Source: Chiua virens (lineage: Eukaryota > Basidiomycota > Agaricomycetes > Boletales > Boletaceae). Taken from it: a stretch of DNA of 64,000 nt. The translations under genes and the position numbers were made by a program. The notes beneath the pieces are model-generated. The model worked only from the letters and a program-made list of their open reading frames with translations. It was not told the DNA's origin and searched no databases. Of the stretch, positions 29,494-44,671 are shown in pieces. The stretch spans positions 2,356,001 through 2,420,000 of the forward strand of contig JAHNUO010000002.1 of NCBI GenBank assembly GCA_019787685.1, given 5' to 3'. The stretch's first letter is position 1. Each line of letters begins with the position of its first letter.

Positions 29494-30386
29494 ATGAGTA
29501 CCCCGCCAACGATAAAACTTCCACAGCTCTCTTTGTCCCACAAAAACAATGGCCTCAAGGGTCGCAAGCGAGGCGGCAGCTTCGTCAAGGTCGAGGAAGT
29601 CGGGGGTCGGGTCGAAGAATTACTAGACCGAAGCGCATACGTCAACATCAACGCGAACTGGGTCAACGCCAAAGGTGTGTGTGCATCCCATGATGCCCAT
29701 TTTCCCCCTGTATGCCAACGCAATGCTCCAGGTGCTTGGTTAATTCACGTCGTTCTCGTCTTCACGGGCAAGATCATCATCGATACCATCCCTGGAATGA
29801 TACAGCAAATCAGCTGGACCCTCGTCAACTTGATATACCTCGCTGTGAGTTCCTTGTTCCTTCCCACGACCAACGAGGCACTCAATACCCCCAGCTGTCG
29901 TATCTCATGTTCCACTGGGTAACTGGCATCCCATTTGACAATGAACTGCATGCCGGAGCTTACGACGATCTCACCCTTTGGGAACAAATTGACGATGGCG
30001 CACAATATACCCCTTCGAAGAAGTGGCTTATCACCGCACCAATATTGCTGTGAGTACCAACCACAGCCCTGGGCAGCGGGTGTTGTGACTTTACCACAGC
30101 TTCCTCGCCTCAACACACTACACGAATTACAACCCTTGGCTGTTTGCTGTCAACCTCACCGCTTTAATCGTTCTTGCCATCATTCCCAAGCTCCCTCAGG
30201 TATGTATTTGGCTCAAGTTCAGGCCGCTCCACGCGTCCGTTGACATTTTGCCAGCTGCATCGACAACGCGTGAGATTCCTCGCGGAAGACGGGTCAGGAA
30301 TAGTGACTCCAGTCACGCCCAGCTTTTCCCATAATGAACATTTCAAAGAAATCGACACAAACATAAACGAAGCACTCTCCAAATAG
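29494..30386 (+). CDS. ORM1: ORM1/ORMDL family regulator of sphingolipid synthesis
   Basis: Five exons: 29494-29674, 29732-29844, 29895-30049, 30100-30199 and 30255-30386, all GT-AG. Conserved ORM blocks are clear: NINANWVNAKGAW, KIIIDTIPG, ISWTLVNLIYLALSYLMFHW, GAYDDLTLWEQID, GAQYTPSKKWL, FLASTHYT and IPKLPQLHRQRVRFL. The N-terminal tail has Ser-containing segments; in yeast the N-terminal serines of Orm proteins are phosphorylated by Ypk1. The protein sits in the ER membrane and inhibits serine palmitoyltransferase. The product is about 226 aa, normal for the fungal family. The frame is intact. Confidence 0.95.
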
Positions 30387-30603
30387 TAGCGTGACGGACT
30401 TTTTACTATTTTTACAGCTTGACTTTAGATACTCGTCGAGGTGACTTATTCCCTTGACTAAATCCACTCTATTCTCTAGTGGATCGCGCGTCGCAATGGT
30501 AATTCCCCTCCTAATGGTGTATATATCGGCGTTGTAATGCATGTCGAACCGCGCGGATTACCTCGCCTTTTATGCCGACTCTAAAGCCGCCGCCGGAACA
30601 ACT

Positions 30604-32206
30604 TTATAGAGCGTAAGACGCATTCTGATAACCAGTCCCGAAGAAAGATCTGTCATGTGTGTCATCCATGTGACAAAGCTATGAAAATACGCACAAGTTC
30701 CGGAGGAGCATCAAAATGGTAACTTTCCCCACAGCAGGAATGTAAATTGACGCCTGTGAAGGTATTTACCATGCGTGTGAGTGATGTGCATTATACTATG
30801 CCAGATGTGCAGCACACCTTGTCTCTGACGTCTTTCTCAAAGTTTTTGTCGGCTGCCACGTTCACAATGATGCATCCTTCTTTCAACCATTCTGTCTTGA
30901 CCCTGTATTCCGCACTTGGAACAGCAGAGATAACCACGTCAGAGATCGCTAGACATTCTGGGAGCGACAGTTGGCTCGGGTGAGCGACGTGATGGGGAAG
31001 ATATTTCCGGGTCGCTTCCGATGATGTCCGAGGCCTCTTCGTATATTCCTATCATCAGGTGGTAAGCTCCCCACTATGAGCACAAGGTCCTGAACCTCGG
31101 GACCGTTTTCACATGTCGCACCTGGATGGCGTCGATATCAACGGAAAACACGCGTGCGCCGTCGTTGGCCAATAGAGCTGCGAGTGGCCTACCGACGACC
31201 TCGGATCTATGAGATGGCAGAGTGGTGTCGTGAGTGTCAGGGGAAATGATGCGGGGGATCGGTTTCTCACCGGTTGATGACGGTTATTGTCTTCCCGTAG
31301 GCACGGTCGCCGTATGTGAGGATCTTGTTGTAGACCCCGATATGTTCCAGGCACTTGACAACACCGAGGGGTGTGCAGGGCAGGATAGACTTGACCATTC
31401 CGGGAGGGGGGACATCATCCTTGACCGAGTTTGGCACAGGGGAAGCCACAGATGACGTGAGAGATGTGGGTTCTATGAATCGGATACTATGCGGTACAAT
31501 CCCGACCAGAAACATAAGCTCAACAATCCTAGTGAACCAACGTAGGTATCAATCTTACTTGTGGTATAAGTTGTAGTGAAACTTGAAATGAAGGCCCTCG
31601 ACGTCCTTCAAGGGAGACACGATCTGCAGAGGGGTGCGTTCACGACAAGTACACGTGAATGAAGACCCATGGGCCTTACCTGCTGCAAGTAATGATCCTG
31701 TGGGTAATCGGTTCCACGTCAGAACGCGGTACCTGAACGCCAGCCGACAATGCGCTGATGTCACCTACCTGCTGCCCGCCATAGATCGGGTAATACACCT
31801 AGTCACCACGCCATCAACCCAGGCCTCAAAAAGCCCGCATACAAGTAACGCCGCGCACCATGATACCGTCCACGCCCTGATCTTCGTTCGCCTCTATGAT
31901 CGCCTCCTCGACGCCCTCTCCGTCTGCGCGTTCGGTGCTCTCGGCCGAACCGACCGTCTTGAGGACGAAACGCACCCCGAGGGCGTCACACTGTTTTCGC
32001 GTGAAGTCAGCATAGAACTTGCTCGGCGCGGCCGAGGTGCCCAAGATCCCGACCAACGTCGGCGTTCGCGAGGCCTGCGCCAAGCACGTCTTGACTTCGT
32101 CCCGGAAGGGCTCAGCGACGACGTCTGCCTTGAGGAGGAGGCCTTTGCCTGAGGCGTGGTCTGAGGTCATGATGTCTGTCGGTGTCGCGGACGGACTCGG
32201 GACCAA
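30604..32206 (-). CDS. MTD1: MTD1, cytosolic NAD-dependent methylene-THF dehydrogenase
   Basis: From the ATG at 32206 (or the internal MTSDHASGKG): KADVVAEPFRDEVK, LVGILGTSAAPSKFYADFTRKQCDALG, EEAIIEANEDQGVDGIMV. Exon 2 (31798-31769, 30 nt) reads VYYPIYGGQQ, exon 3 (31697-31680, only 18 nt) reads DHYLQQ, exon 4 (31623-31559) reads IVSPLKDVEGLHFKFHYNLYH. Then 31486-31271 (SILPCTPLGVVK, YGKTITVINR), 31206-31122 (SEVVGRPLAALLANDGA), 31048-30818 (EYTKRP ... ISDVVISAVPSAEY ... IIVNVAADKNF) and 30753-30695 (ASIYIPAVGKVTILMLLRN). It oxidises 5,10-methylene-THF to methenyl-THF with NAD+ in one-carbon metabolism. The last exon is the least certain; the stop at 30606-30604 is provisional. Confidence 0.93.
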
Positions 32207-32715
32207 GTAGTGCGTCGGTTTTCTTTTTGTTTACAAAGAGGTTTGATCCTGCTCATCATCGCCGATCAGGATCACGTGTTTCATTCTTTGACGATGTACC
32301 GATAGCGTGTCAATGTCAATCATATCCCTAGGTGGCCTGATCATGGGGGCGTGTTGACGGTCATGTGGGAGTGATGACCATCGATCTTGAGATAGGAGCT
32401 CAATATCTCTGACATCTTCGGTCATGGGCGATTGATCATGATACGAAGTGCATCATCAATTAAATAGTCACCTTCGCCAGCATCTCAGCTCCGCACCACC
32501 GCTCACAATCACCCATAACACGGTCTTATTACAAAGAAGAAAACGCCTATCCCCGGGAATGTCAAAACTATGAAAATGTGTATCCATCATAGATGGAGCG
32601 AATGAGAACGAAGCAAATCAACTCCTACCAAGGGGGGTGAGCAACCCCATTCTAATAAGAAATCTTCCTTTTCAGCAAATACGAACGTCAAGTGATGTCG
32701 TTTCCACCGGACGAA
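32207..32715. other. Intergenic: MTD1 promoter and GLC8 3' end
   Basis: Repeated TGATCATG-like segments (about 32270-32440) and no coding frame of note. Both neighbouring genes lie on the minus strand. Confidence 0.5.
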
Positions 32716-33724
32716 TCAAACCCGGTTGTGGCCATCGCCGTTGACGAGATCTCCTTGATTCTCATCAGGAATTTGTGAATCGTCCGCCTCGAAATCATCC
32801 ACATTCGCATCTCCGTTGCCTACCTGTTCCGCCTTGCCCGCATCCTCGTCCTCTTCATCCTCGTCCATGAGCACCGCAGCCCGCTGTCAAAGTGCGCCAA
32901 GTGTCAATTCACATCCTATCGCGTCGACTGTCCATTCCATACCTTCATCGCTTCTGCCTCATTCGAATAGTGCCGCCCGCGCGCTCTCACAAATGCAGCA
33001 TGTTTCGCAGCCGCTACCCACCGATCAGCTCAATTCAACGCCAACGCGCACGCACACAAAAAAAACATACCTTCCTCGTCCATCTCCTCGCCCTCGATCT
33101 CATCTCCCGGCTCCGCCCCATCCGCTCCGAGTCCGATATCCTTCCGCGCTTCGTTTGGGAGGTTAAACGACGTGCTCCGACTCGACGTCGCACTCCCAGA
33201 CCGCCCGGACGAGTTTCTGCCGACGCTCGACAGGGATGCACGACGCGAGGACGGACCGGACACGATCATGCTCGTCGGCGACTCGGCCCGCGAGCTGGCG
33301 CTGCTCGGCGAGCTCGCACGCGCGCCGAGATGGAGGTCGGGTATATCTGCGGAACACGGGCGTCGTCAGCGCACGGTACGCCAAACCAAAACCACAACAA
33401 GCCACGCACCACCTTCGACTTCGTCCGTCTCGGGATTGTACCGGACGTAGGGCGTCTTGGGCTCTGTGATCTTCATGAGACTGTCTTTCTGGATCTCCGT
33501 CAAGGCAATGTTGGCCTCGTCCCATTGTAAACTGCTACACCGACACACGCGAGAGGTCAGCAACTGCAACGGCGCTGGGGATACAGATTTTGGACGGACT
33601 GTTGTTGTTGTCCGACTGGTTGGGGGATGGCATTCTTGAGGATACCTTTGGGTTTTGGCTGCGATGCAGACCGGGGTAGTGGGGAGAGATGCGGAGGATC
33701 TTGGATGATCTCTACGCTGGACAT
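32716..33724 (-). CDS. GLC8: Protein phosphatase inhibitor 2 (GLC8/IPP-2)
   Basis: The start at 33724 is [11 protein letters not shown]. Motifs in order: PKGILKN, the degenerate-RVxF/SILK-type PP1 contact; after an intron [17 protein letters not shown]; then [22 protein letters not shown], holding the conserved phospho-site motif [15 protein letters not shown]; a Ser-rich linker; [21 protein letters not shown], the HYNE-type helix that occupies the PP1 active site; and an acidic tail ending GHNRV (stop 32718-32716). Introns are 50-80 nt, all GT-AG. The protein regulates type-1 phosphatase in cytosol and nucleus. All key motifs are intact. Confidence 0.92.
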
Positions 33725-34031
33725 TGGATCGTGCGTGTGAGGGGTACGGATATGGGCAATAAGGAATCGTAGAGAGCTATAGCACGAATGGCGCAGTGCC
33801 AATCATGTACTTGGTACAAGGTCAACACCGGAACCCCTCAGCGTCTCCAACATGGGATGTGGGAATAACATGCCTTTCCAGGTTGTGTCGGGCAGCATCA
33901 CGGAAAGGGTCGCGCACACACGGGACAATCCAGTAAATGAGGTACATGGTACATTGGGTCGACTAGCTATGCACGATCATGCAGCGAAATTAGTGTACAA
34001 GTCCGACGAAGACAGAAATAGTTGCGCCACA
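33725..34031. other. Intergenic between GLC8 and SEC18
   Basis: About 300 bp holding the GLC8 promoter and the SEC18 3' end. No gene is visible. Confidence 0.5.
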
Positions 34032-36850
<2,819 letters not shown>

Positions 36851-37069
36851 GGTGTTCTAAGGATGTAATTAGGATATTCGTTGCTAATGAAGGGTAGTGA
36901 ATGTGGAGAGATTATGTCAGCGGTCAATGTTACCCGAGTTGTCTTCTTTCCGTTTTGCTGCTAGAACAGGAGAGGATCTCGACAAGCCCGTCGTTGTGCG
37001 CGGCGACTCCGCAGCTTCTGGGGCTCGCATTTATAAGACTCGCTCGTGGAAAACCCTTACTTCGAGATC
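36851..37069. promoter_or_regulatory. Divergent promoter SEC18 / STIMATE-like gene
   Basis: About 220 bp between two start codons. TTTATAAG at 37030-37037 is a TATA-like box for the plus-strand gene, although only about 35 bases from the proposed ATG. Confidence 0.45.
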
Positions 37070-38496
37070 ATGATCCCAATAGCAAGAATAATCGACAAGG
37101 GCTTGGACGTACTGCCTCTCGACCGTCAGTCATGTCAGCTACTCGGTCCCACTGCACTGGTAAGTATACGTACTACGTACAGCCAGTTTCATGTCACCAA
37201 TGTCGTACCCAGATTGTGCAAGCCCTGATGGGCGTTCTTGCCGTGCTCTCGCTCGTCTACAAGAGGCACCGGGAAACCCAGAAGCGTCCGTGGAACATTT
37301 GGTACGTTGCTAACCATCCGGCGGCAATGCATCAGCTGAACATGTTCGATGCCACAGGCTGTTCGACGTTTCGAAACAAGTCTTAGGACAGATGTTTGTT
37401 CATGGGTTGAACGTACTCATATCCGACCTGGGATCACATCAATTAGCTGGGAATGCATGTACATACTATTTTCTCAACGTTCTTCTCGACACTACTCCAG
37501 GCATGTCTCACTGGGCTCTTGACTTGACTTTCGTCCTGACTCTTTCGGACCTTTAAGGGATCGGTTTGATCTACCTCGCGCTACAGGGCTCAACCTGGTT
37601 GCTTTCAAAGAAACTCAGTATCAAAGGCTTGAAGACGGGACAGTATGGTAACCCCCCCTCAGTCACATACTGGGTCCGTCAGACCGCCGTATACGTCTTT
37701 TCAATCACAACCATGAAGCTTCTCGTCGTCGCGTTATTCGCAGTTTGGCCAAGGATATCCAGTATGGGTGACTGGCTGCTCAGTTGGGCGAACGGGGAAT
37801 CAATCCAGGTGATATTGTATGTAACTTCTTCCGTCGTTGACCAACTTTTGACGTAAAATTTCAAGTGTCATGGGAATCTTCCCTATCTTCATGAATATTT
37901 TACAATTTTGGGTGATTGATTCGATCGTCAAAGCATCCACCACTGCTCCCGCTACTTATTCTGTCTCGCCTCGAAACTCCGATTGCCCAGATCACGAGCC
38001 TCTGTTCAACTCTCGTGACGATGACGATGACGCTTCACCTCAAGACATCGAACGATACCCTCGGTCTGCTACCTCAGTGACAGCGTCCGAGGGGGACATC
38101 AAGACACTCGTCGGTGCAGAGGACAACAAGCCAAACTCACCGGCATCTGGGTCGTCTTCACCGATGGCTCTTTCGCGAACGCCGGTGGTTGTGCATGACT
38201 ATCCACCTAATGGTAGCGCCGGAAGTGCGTCATCGCAAGGCAGCGCCAGATCCCGGCACAAGTGCAGGCGATCACCGTCGTCACTAATTGATCTTCCGGT
38301 TACTTACTCCGCACCGGCTGTCAACTCGACGCGAAACTCCTCACGCCAGGCCCTGCTCTCCAAATTACCTGACTATGACGAAGCCGTCGGCGATGCTGGA
38401 GAGTTTGAGGGATGGGAGGAGAAGGACTGGGTGGAACGGGTGGACAGTGGACGACGGTCCGGACAGAACATGATGCACATCAGTCTCACTAGGTAA
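37070..38496 (+). CDS. STIMATE/TMEM110-like multi-pass membrane protein
   Basis: Exons: 37070-37159 (SCQLLGPTAL), 37213-37301 (IVQALMGVLAVLSLVYKRHRE), 37358-37500 (LFDVSKQVLGQMFVHGLNVL), 37558 to about 37817 (IGLIYLALQ ... YWVRQTAVYVFSITTMKLLV) and about 37866-38496. The order CxLLGPTALIVQ, YKRHRE, WLFDVSKQ, NxLISD and GxYGxPP is that of the STIMATE family (vacuolar or ER membrane). Human TMEM110 promotes STIM1-dependent contacts; the fungal role is unknown. There are about four to five membrane segments, then a long Ser-rich cytosolic tail ending QNMMHISLTR. The third intron (37501-37557) has a GC donor. The first in-frame ATG after a stop was chosen as start; an upstream exon is possible. 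Confidence 0.83.
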
Positions 38497-38794
38497 TCAT
38501 GATATATTTTTCACTTACGCCAGCTCCTACATGTGTACTATAACGCAGATAATTACACTCTCTACGTTAGCGGACGTATCTTTTTACCATCTAGAAGCCG
38601 ATTGCTGGTCATATTTGCTGCGGGGTGTTGTGTCGTAGACGAGCGTGTCGTACTACACGCGGCCACAGTGTGTGACAGTTACATACTTGCAATTACGAGT
38701 GGGTAGCTATTACACGCCTCTGAAACACTCTAACACCACGGTTCTCCCGCTTTTTCCACTTGCTCCAAAGTCTGTGTTGTTGGATGCAGGTATA

Positions 38795-41079
38795 ATGGTC
38801 GGAAACGCACTTTCCAATAATGTCACCACAGAGAACGACGCGAAGCCGACTGAAAGTGGCGCCACGTTCTCACTCGAAAACATCCTCAGTGACCGTCATG
38901 ACACCCTCGAACACCCTGGGCTCAAACAACGAGAATCAGATGCGGCCACAACGGCGGCGGAGGGCTGGGACGAAGAATCTGCGGATCGACCAACAGCGGA
39001 GGGGCTTTGCGTGGAATGCGAGGGTGAGTAATGGTCGGTTCCGATGGGGCGATGTGTCTGACGGGATTCGTCCGGTGGCCCATGGCAGACCAGCCTGCTC
39101 AGTTTTCGTGTAAGGAATGCGAGGACGAGTACTGTGAAGTGTGTTTTGCTGCTCAGCACCGCAAGGGGACCCGGAAGAAGCACACCGGGACGCCGATTTC
39201 GGGATCGCCCAAGCGCGCGGACAGGGCACGGAATGGTGTTGCCAGCACGACGACGGGGACGGCAGATGGCGAGAGTAAAACGGACGAGGTACGTGGTGTC
39301 GATGTACTCTTGAAAAAAATTCTGATTCAAGTCGAAACGTCAGGTCGGTGCAGACGTCGAGATGGAAGAAGATTCAGATGGAGAACTCGACCAGATTGCT
39401 GCCAAGTCTACGACGGGCCCGTCTACGGAACAACTCGGTGCTCAGCCCGTCATCGGTGCCGCCGTCGGCGAATGGTTTGTCGAGCGTGCCAAGTACATTC
39501 CGCTTCGTCTCACCCTCGTCGAGCGCAAATACCTCCGCCTCCTCGATGCCGCACTCCAAGTCTCAGAATATACCGACAAGATTGATACTCTCGGCTTCGG
39601 TCTCTCAAAATCGAAGCGGATCGTCCATCAGATTCGCGAACTGTGTGCAATCTTGTCTGGGCTGATGTTGTCGGCCGACTACAAACTTGGGCAAGAACTC
39701 TTCACGGACCGGGACTTCCAGCGCAATGCAGAGTTTTATCAGCAGATATTCGAGTTTGGACGGCGGCACAAGATCATGAACCCGGACAAGATGCGTACGA
39801 CATATGGCAAGCTGATCTATTTGCTCCAGGTGCGCATGGATATGGGTTCTTGGATCGCATTATGAGTTACAACTGGGTCATAGGACAGCCAATCATCCGA
39901 GGTGAAGGACATGCTGAACTTCTCTTGCGTCAAACCCATCAAAACTGTGTACAGCGTGCTGGAGCGGCATGGTGCTCTGGACCTTCTTCGCGATGATCTT
40001 ATATCTGTGGCTACCAAGGAAATCTATGCTGATGGTCGAACCCGTCGGGACATTCAAAAGGATATCAAGAGCAAGGAGCGGGCGATCGAGACGCTCTCGG
40101 TCCGTTACCAACGCGAGGGTTTGAACCAGGAACAAGTACGTCAGTGCCTGTACAGCATTGGAGATAACCACGCTTTCTTGCGGACGAATCGTGATCCATG
40201 CGACCGCGTTATTCAGTACCTCAAGACATACTTTCACCCTACGCAGGCGAAGGAACCGAAACACAGTTTGGCAATTCGCAGTGGCAAGGGTGGTGCGAGA
40301 CTCAGTCACGACCACGCGAAGCAATATGCATTCGTGTTGCAGAGTCTGACGCTCTGGCGTGAGATTTTGCATGGTAAGTTTCGTTGGTTGTCCTCTTAAA
40401 GACGTATTTATGGTGGTGTATAGACATGTTCCGGCTGTGGTCTCTCACCGAGCAAGACTTGCTTTCCGAGAGCATCCCATACCGCCTCCGCGACACAGGT
40501 CAGGGTCTCAACCGAGTCCAGGCTGCTCCGAAAACGTTGCGCATGATGCATACGATCCTCCAACGTGCTCAACAAAGTGTTGGATCCTGGGTGGGCTCGT
40601 CTGCCATCCACATGGGCGATCACAACGTCCCGAATGCATTGATGTTCATCGGTAAATCTGAACCGCGTCTTTTCCCGAGAACCTCACGATCGATTTATTC
40701 ACAGACAAATACTCTCAAATCTACCGCATTCTCCTTCCGATTTGCAATGCCCTCTCGCAAATACCCGGTCTGTCCGACAAACCCGCGTTGCGTTCCTACA
40801 TCGAGGACGAGTTTGGATCGATCGAGAACTGTATACGGGAGATCCTTTCTGATTTCTTCCGACATGGTTTCGACGGGTCTGGCGCGGATAACTTTTTCGA
40901 TGCGGGGAGCTGTATTGACGGGCGTTTGACGAGCGCGTGGAATTGGTGTGCGCAGTTGGAGAAGAAGCGGTATTTCCCTGTGTTTTTGTTGACCGGTAGG
41001 TCGTGTTGCCGTCGTGTTTGGGATGTTATAGATCGTTGATTCGCTTACAGGGTTCATTGGGTTCGATGGCGAATGGTGA
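38795..41079 (+). CDS. B-box / DUF2009 (UPF0652) family protein
   Basis: The start at 38795 is MVGNALSNNV. An N-terminal B-box-like zinc finger (CVECEG ... CKECEDEYCEVCFAAQHRKGTRKKH) is split by an intron near 39029-39080. A long DUF2009 domain follows: ERKYLRLLDAALQVSEYTDKID, FVERAKYIPLR, LGQELFTDRDFQ, MNPDKMRTTYGKLIYLLQD, VYSVLERHGALDLL, CDRVIQYLKTYFHP, TLWREILHDMFRLW, GLNRVQAAPKTLRMMH, HMGDHNVPNALMFIDKY, and a C-terminal NWCAQLEKKRYFPVFLLTGFIGFDGEW (stop 41077-41079). UPF0652 proteins occur in plants, protists and fungi without a known biochemical role; the B-box suggests protein interaction or E3-related work. The frame is intact. Confidence 0.9.
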
Positions 41080-41404
41080 GATGCGATGATAGCTACTATG
41101 GTGGTCGTTGTGTGCTTCGCATATATACTTTGTCGCTATACCGCTTTTTGTTCTTGTTCACTCGTGTCAACGTTGGATAGAAGCTCATTGGGAACCTAAG
41201 GCGGAGGTATGTTATCTGCTTGTTCGCACCATCGTTGCGGTAACATTGTGACTGGGATGCGGAGTAATTTGTCTTGCAACTTGAAACGAAAATGACTTTG
41301 ATCATGGGTTTATTAGTTTCACTACCGCCATACATATGTGGGCGCAAAAGTGATAATTAGGTCAAGTCTATTGTACTGTAGGAATCATTTATAGGAGTCA
41401 AAAG

Positions 41405-41413
41405 TATATAAAT
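41405..41413 (+). promoter_or_regulatory. TATA box of the FunK1 gene
   Basis: TATATAAAT in AAAGTATATAAATGGAGG, about 200 bases before the ATG at 41608, which leaves a leader of about 160 nt. Confidence 0.5.
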
Positions 41414-41607
41414 GGAGGCACGTGTCACCTGACTGAGACGTGATCGCGACTAGTACGCGCTGTTGCTAACTTCCAGGTTAGTGGAACAATATTAGCGGTG
41501 ATTGTCAGTACTGACGTTTGGTTTCACGTTTCACAACTTCTTCCACAATCTCAGAGTACTTAACCTTTTGGATTATCTGTGCGTTCATTATTCTTCTTTT
41601 CTGTAAC

Positions 41608-44007
41608 ATGTCGAAAACTCACCAAGTAGAGCCCCCCCGTCAGTCGACTAGGACGACCGCGTCCAACGTACAAAACGCTTCTCAGCTCGAATTCGCCAGC
41701 AACTCCTCCACTCCAGCCAAAAAGAAGTTTGGTTCAAATTTGGCTTACACCTCCACACCTCAGGACTACGAATCGGCTCGCGATCACCTTAGCAAAGAGA
41801 TGGAGGGTCGTTGGGTGGGTGCGATGCCCATCGAGGAATTCCTCAACACCTTTGTCCCTACTTCCGATGTACCATTGCCAGAAATCCCCGAGAACTTTAA
41901 TCCGTTCCAGAACGTCCCGGAGAGTGGACAAGACAGCAGCCGTTATGGTCCCTTTGTGAGTAGGCATGGCTGCTAATCATCGCACTGTCTTCCATCGCCC
42001 CCATTCAGATCGACGCAATCGAACCATGGATGCCACACCTCGAAGCGGTGAACACGAGCAACAGAGAGGACACCGTGAACGGTGTTAAACTGAAAACGGA
42101 TATCTCAATCTACAACCGCGACCAATCAGTCCCGAACAGGACGGATTTCTCCCAGATGGAGCTTTGGATAGAGTTTAAGAGCAACAATGGGATTGCATTC
42201 CGGGATATCACAGAGGACCTTCACGCAGGCCCGTTCACCCCAGCAACCCAGCAGGGAAAGTTCATCCGAGGTCAACTGGCGCATTATGCCGGTGCTATGC
42301 ACAGCATGCAATTTCGCAACTTCTCGTTTTCGATGCTGGTTGAAACCCAGAGCGCTCGGTTCCTGCGATGGGACCCGTCAGGTGCGATCGTGACCGCTGC
42401 GTTCAACTACCGTGCGAAGCCTAAGCTTATGGCTGAATTCCTATGGCGGTTCGACCACCTTTCTGCCCAGGATCGTGGCCACGACCCCACCGTCAGGCCG
42501 GCGGACCTTCCAAACGATGTTGCTGCACGTGTCAGGGAAACACTCGGGATAAAGAGAAATGATACGGCGCTATACAGATACGAGCTGCCTGGGATGGTCG
42601 GGTCAGGTTACGCATATGGTCCGAAGCTGACCACGCAAAATCGGTCGCTCGTCAGCCGGTGCACTCGAAATCAACCCGTCGTCTGGATTCCCACCTCGGA
42701 TAATGTCGTGAAGGAAGGACCATGGTCTCAGGAAAGGAAGATCTACATGAAGGACACCTGGCGATTCCTGTCGAACTCGCCGAACATCGTGGTGATGCCT
42801 GAGCACAAGATTTACGAGCAACTCTATTCTCACAAGGTTCCAAACATCCCGGAACATGTCATTGGTGGTGACATTGACGGGGGAAAGACACGGACACAAG
42901 AGTTTGTGAATGCTATGTGGCTATGCGTGGACTCGGAGCCACGGATCTCGCCATATCAGCACTACCGGTTATTTCACCCGGTTGTCGGTCGACCGCTTTA
43001 CGAGTTTGATTGCACGAGACAACTGGTCACTGGCGTCTTTCATGCGCTTGAAGGTACGGCTCCTGCATATTCTAATTATTATTTTTAACAGGTTGTAACA
43101 CAGCGCACTCACACGCATTTCAAGATGCGAAGATTTTACATCGTGATATAAGCGCGGGAAATGTCATATTGACAGATGAGGGCCGAGGTCTCTTGATCGA
43201 CTGGGAGTTGGCGAAAGAGGTATCCGACATTGGAAGCAGACGCCCTGATCGCACTGTAAGCCATTCAGCATCATGCCAATTGTGTCGTGCATTGATCACC
43301 ATCCTCTCGACCAGGGCACATGGCAGTTTATGTCTGCCAAACTCCTTGAAGACCCTCACAAGTACCACGAGCTTTCGGATGACCTGGAGTCGTTCCTTCA
43401 TGTGCTCGCATGGATTACCCTACGTTATGTGCCTGCCATTGATACATATTTGGCTAGTGATCGGGATAACGACCTCGCCATGTTTGACGAGGTTTGTGCG
43501 AACCAAGGACACTTCGAAAGTGGTGGTCGCATCAAGGCCCTTGCCTTTGCAGCAGCCATTTATCCATCTCGGAAATTTCGACCCAAAATACCCACGCCGC
43601 TCCTGAAGCTTCTTCGAAGGCTACGCGTGCCTTTCAAGTCGTTGTACGGGGAGCCTACAAGTGATACAAGTGATGACGATGAAACGGAGAGCGACATTGA
43701 GGAGAAGCTGGATGACGCACTCAGCGTAATACGTGAGGTCTCTGCCAAGCGCCTCAAGTCTCTCGAGACATCTGCCCTTTTCCTCAAGCACACGAGCCGC
43801 GCCTTGGAGAAGGGGATATGGCCTACGGACGACAAGACTGACAAAAATCTACCGGGTAATTTCGCAAAGACAAACAAAACTGAGCCAAAGACGACCCGGT
43901 ATAGGAGCAGCCATTTGGTGGGTTCGAAACGTGAAGCTAGTCCAACACCGGAACAGGGTACCAAGCGCCTTCGTACGCCTGCTACATCTGAAATGATGCG
44001 GGAGTAA
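41608..44007 (+). CDS. FunK1-type fungal protein kinase
   Basis: The start at 41608 is MSKTHQVEPP. Exon 1 is 41608-41955; exon 2 starts at 42009 (IDAIEPWMPHLEAVN). The FunK1 N-terminal part (TDISIYNRD, WIEFKSNNGIAF, GQLAHYAGAMHSMQFRNFSFSMLVETQSARFLRWDPSGA) leads into the kinase core: HAFQDAKILHRDISAGNVIL, the catalytic loop with Asp and Asn, then LLIDWELAKE where DFG is usual, and RRPDRTGTWQFMSA, an activation and P+1-like segment. The C-terminal tail is acidic, then basic, ending TSEMMRE. FunK1 kinases are a fungal family expanded in multicellular fungi; substrates are unknown. Key Lys, Asp and Asn appear kept. Introns are short GT-AG and the frame is intact. Confidence 0.93.
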
Positions 44008-44666
44008 CTAGATATATTTGTGTGTTCCAAGGGTAGATTTCCGTGTAAAACGTGTCTACTTAATAGCTCTATGTTACCGGTTCTGCACAGAATAAGTTCA
44101 AAATGTTGTATAGTGGTAGTCTATGACGAGAAGTTGCGGTATTGGTTTGGCTCAAGTCAATCTGCATGCAAGGTCGAGAACTGTCCATTACAACTATTGC
44201 TATCCGTGTACTTACCATTGGTCTAAAGGATATTGATAAACCGGCGCAAACAAGTTGACTCCTGGCTGATGCTACTATGGTACTAGTAGTAAGCCATGGT
44301 GATCTTTTGAATTTGGAATAGTAAACATGCCTCCTAATCATTGGCACTTTCACTGGCATCTTATCAGAATATCTATGGAAGTTCTACCAAGTCTCCAAGT
44401 CAAGTGCAGTGTGTGCTCAGAGCAATTGACATCTCAAGTAGTGACTACATTGTGAGTTGTACATAGAATAATCATTATCATTGTGCATGCTCCAACACTA
44501 AATTTGTTGCATCCAGTCACAGTTCAGCCCACTCATCTCAGTTATAATCTGTCCTTTCCACTGGGTCCACTGGGTCCAGTGCATAGGATGAAAAGCAATG
44601 TTTTGGGCCCAGCTTCAAGTTCACTTGTAATCAATAGAAACAGAAACAGAACAAAAAGAACAAAAG
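44008..44666. other. Intergenic flank of the transposon island
   Basis: FunK1 3' end and AT-rich DNA with no gene. It ends in the target duplication of the element inserted at 44672. Confidence 0.5.
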
Positions 44667-44671
44667 GGGAA

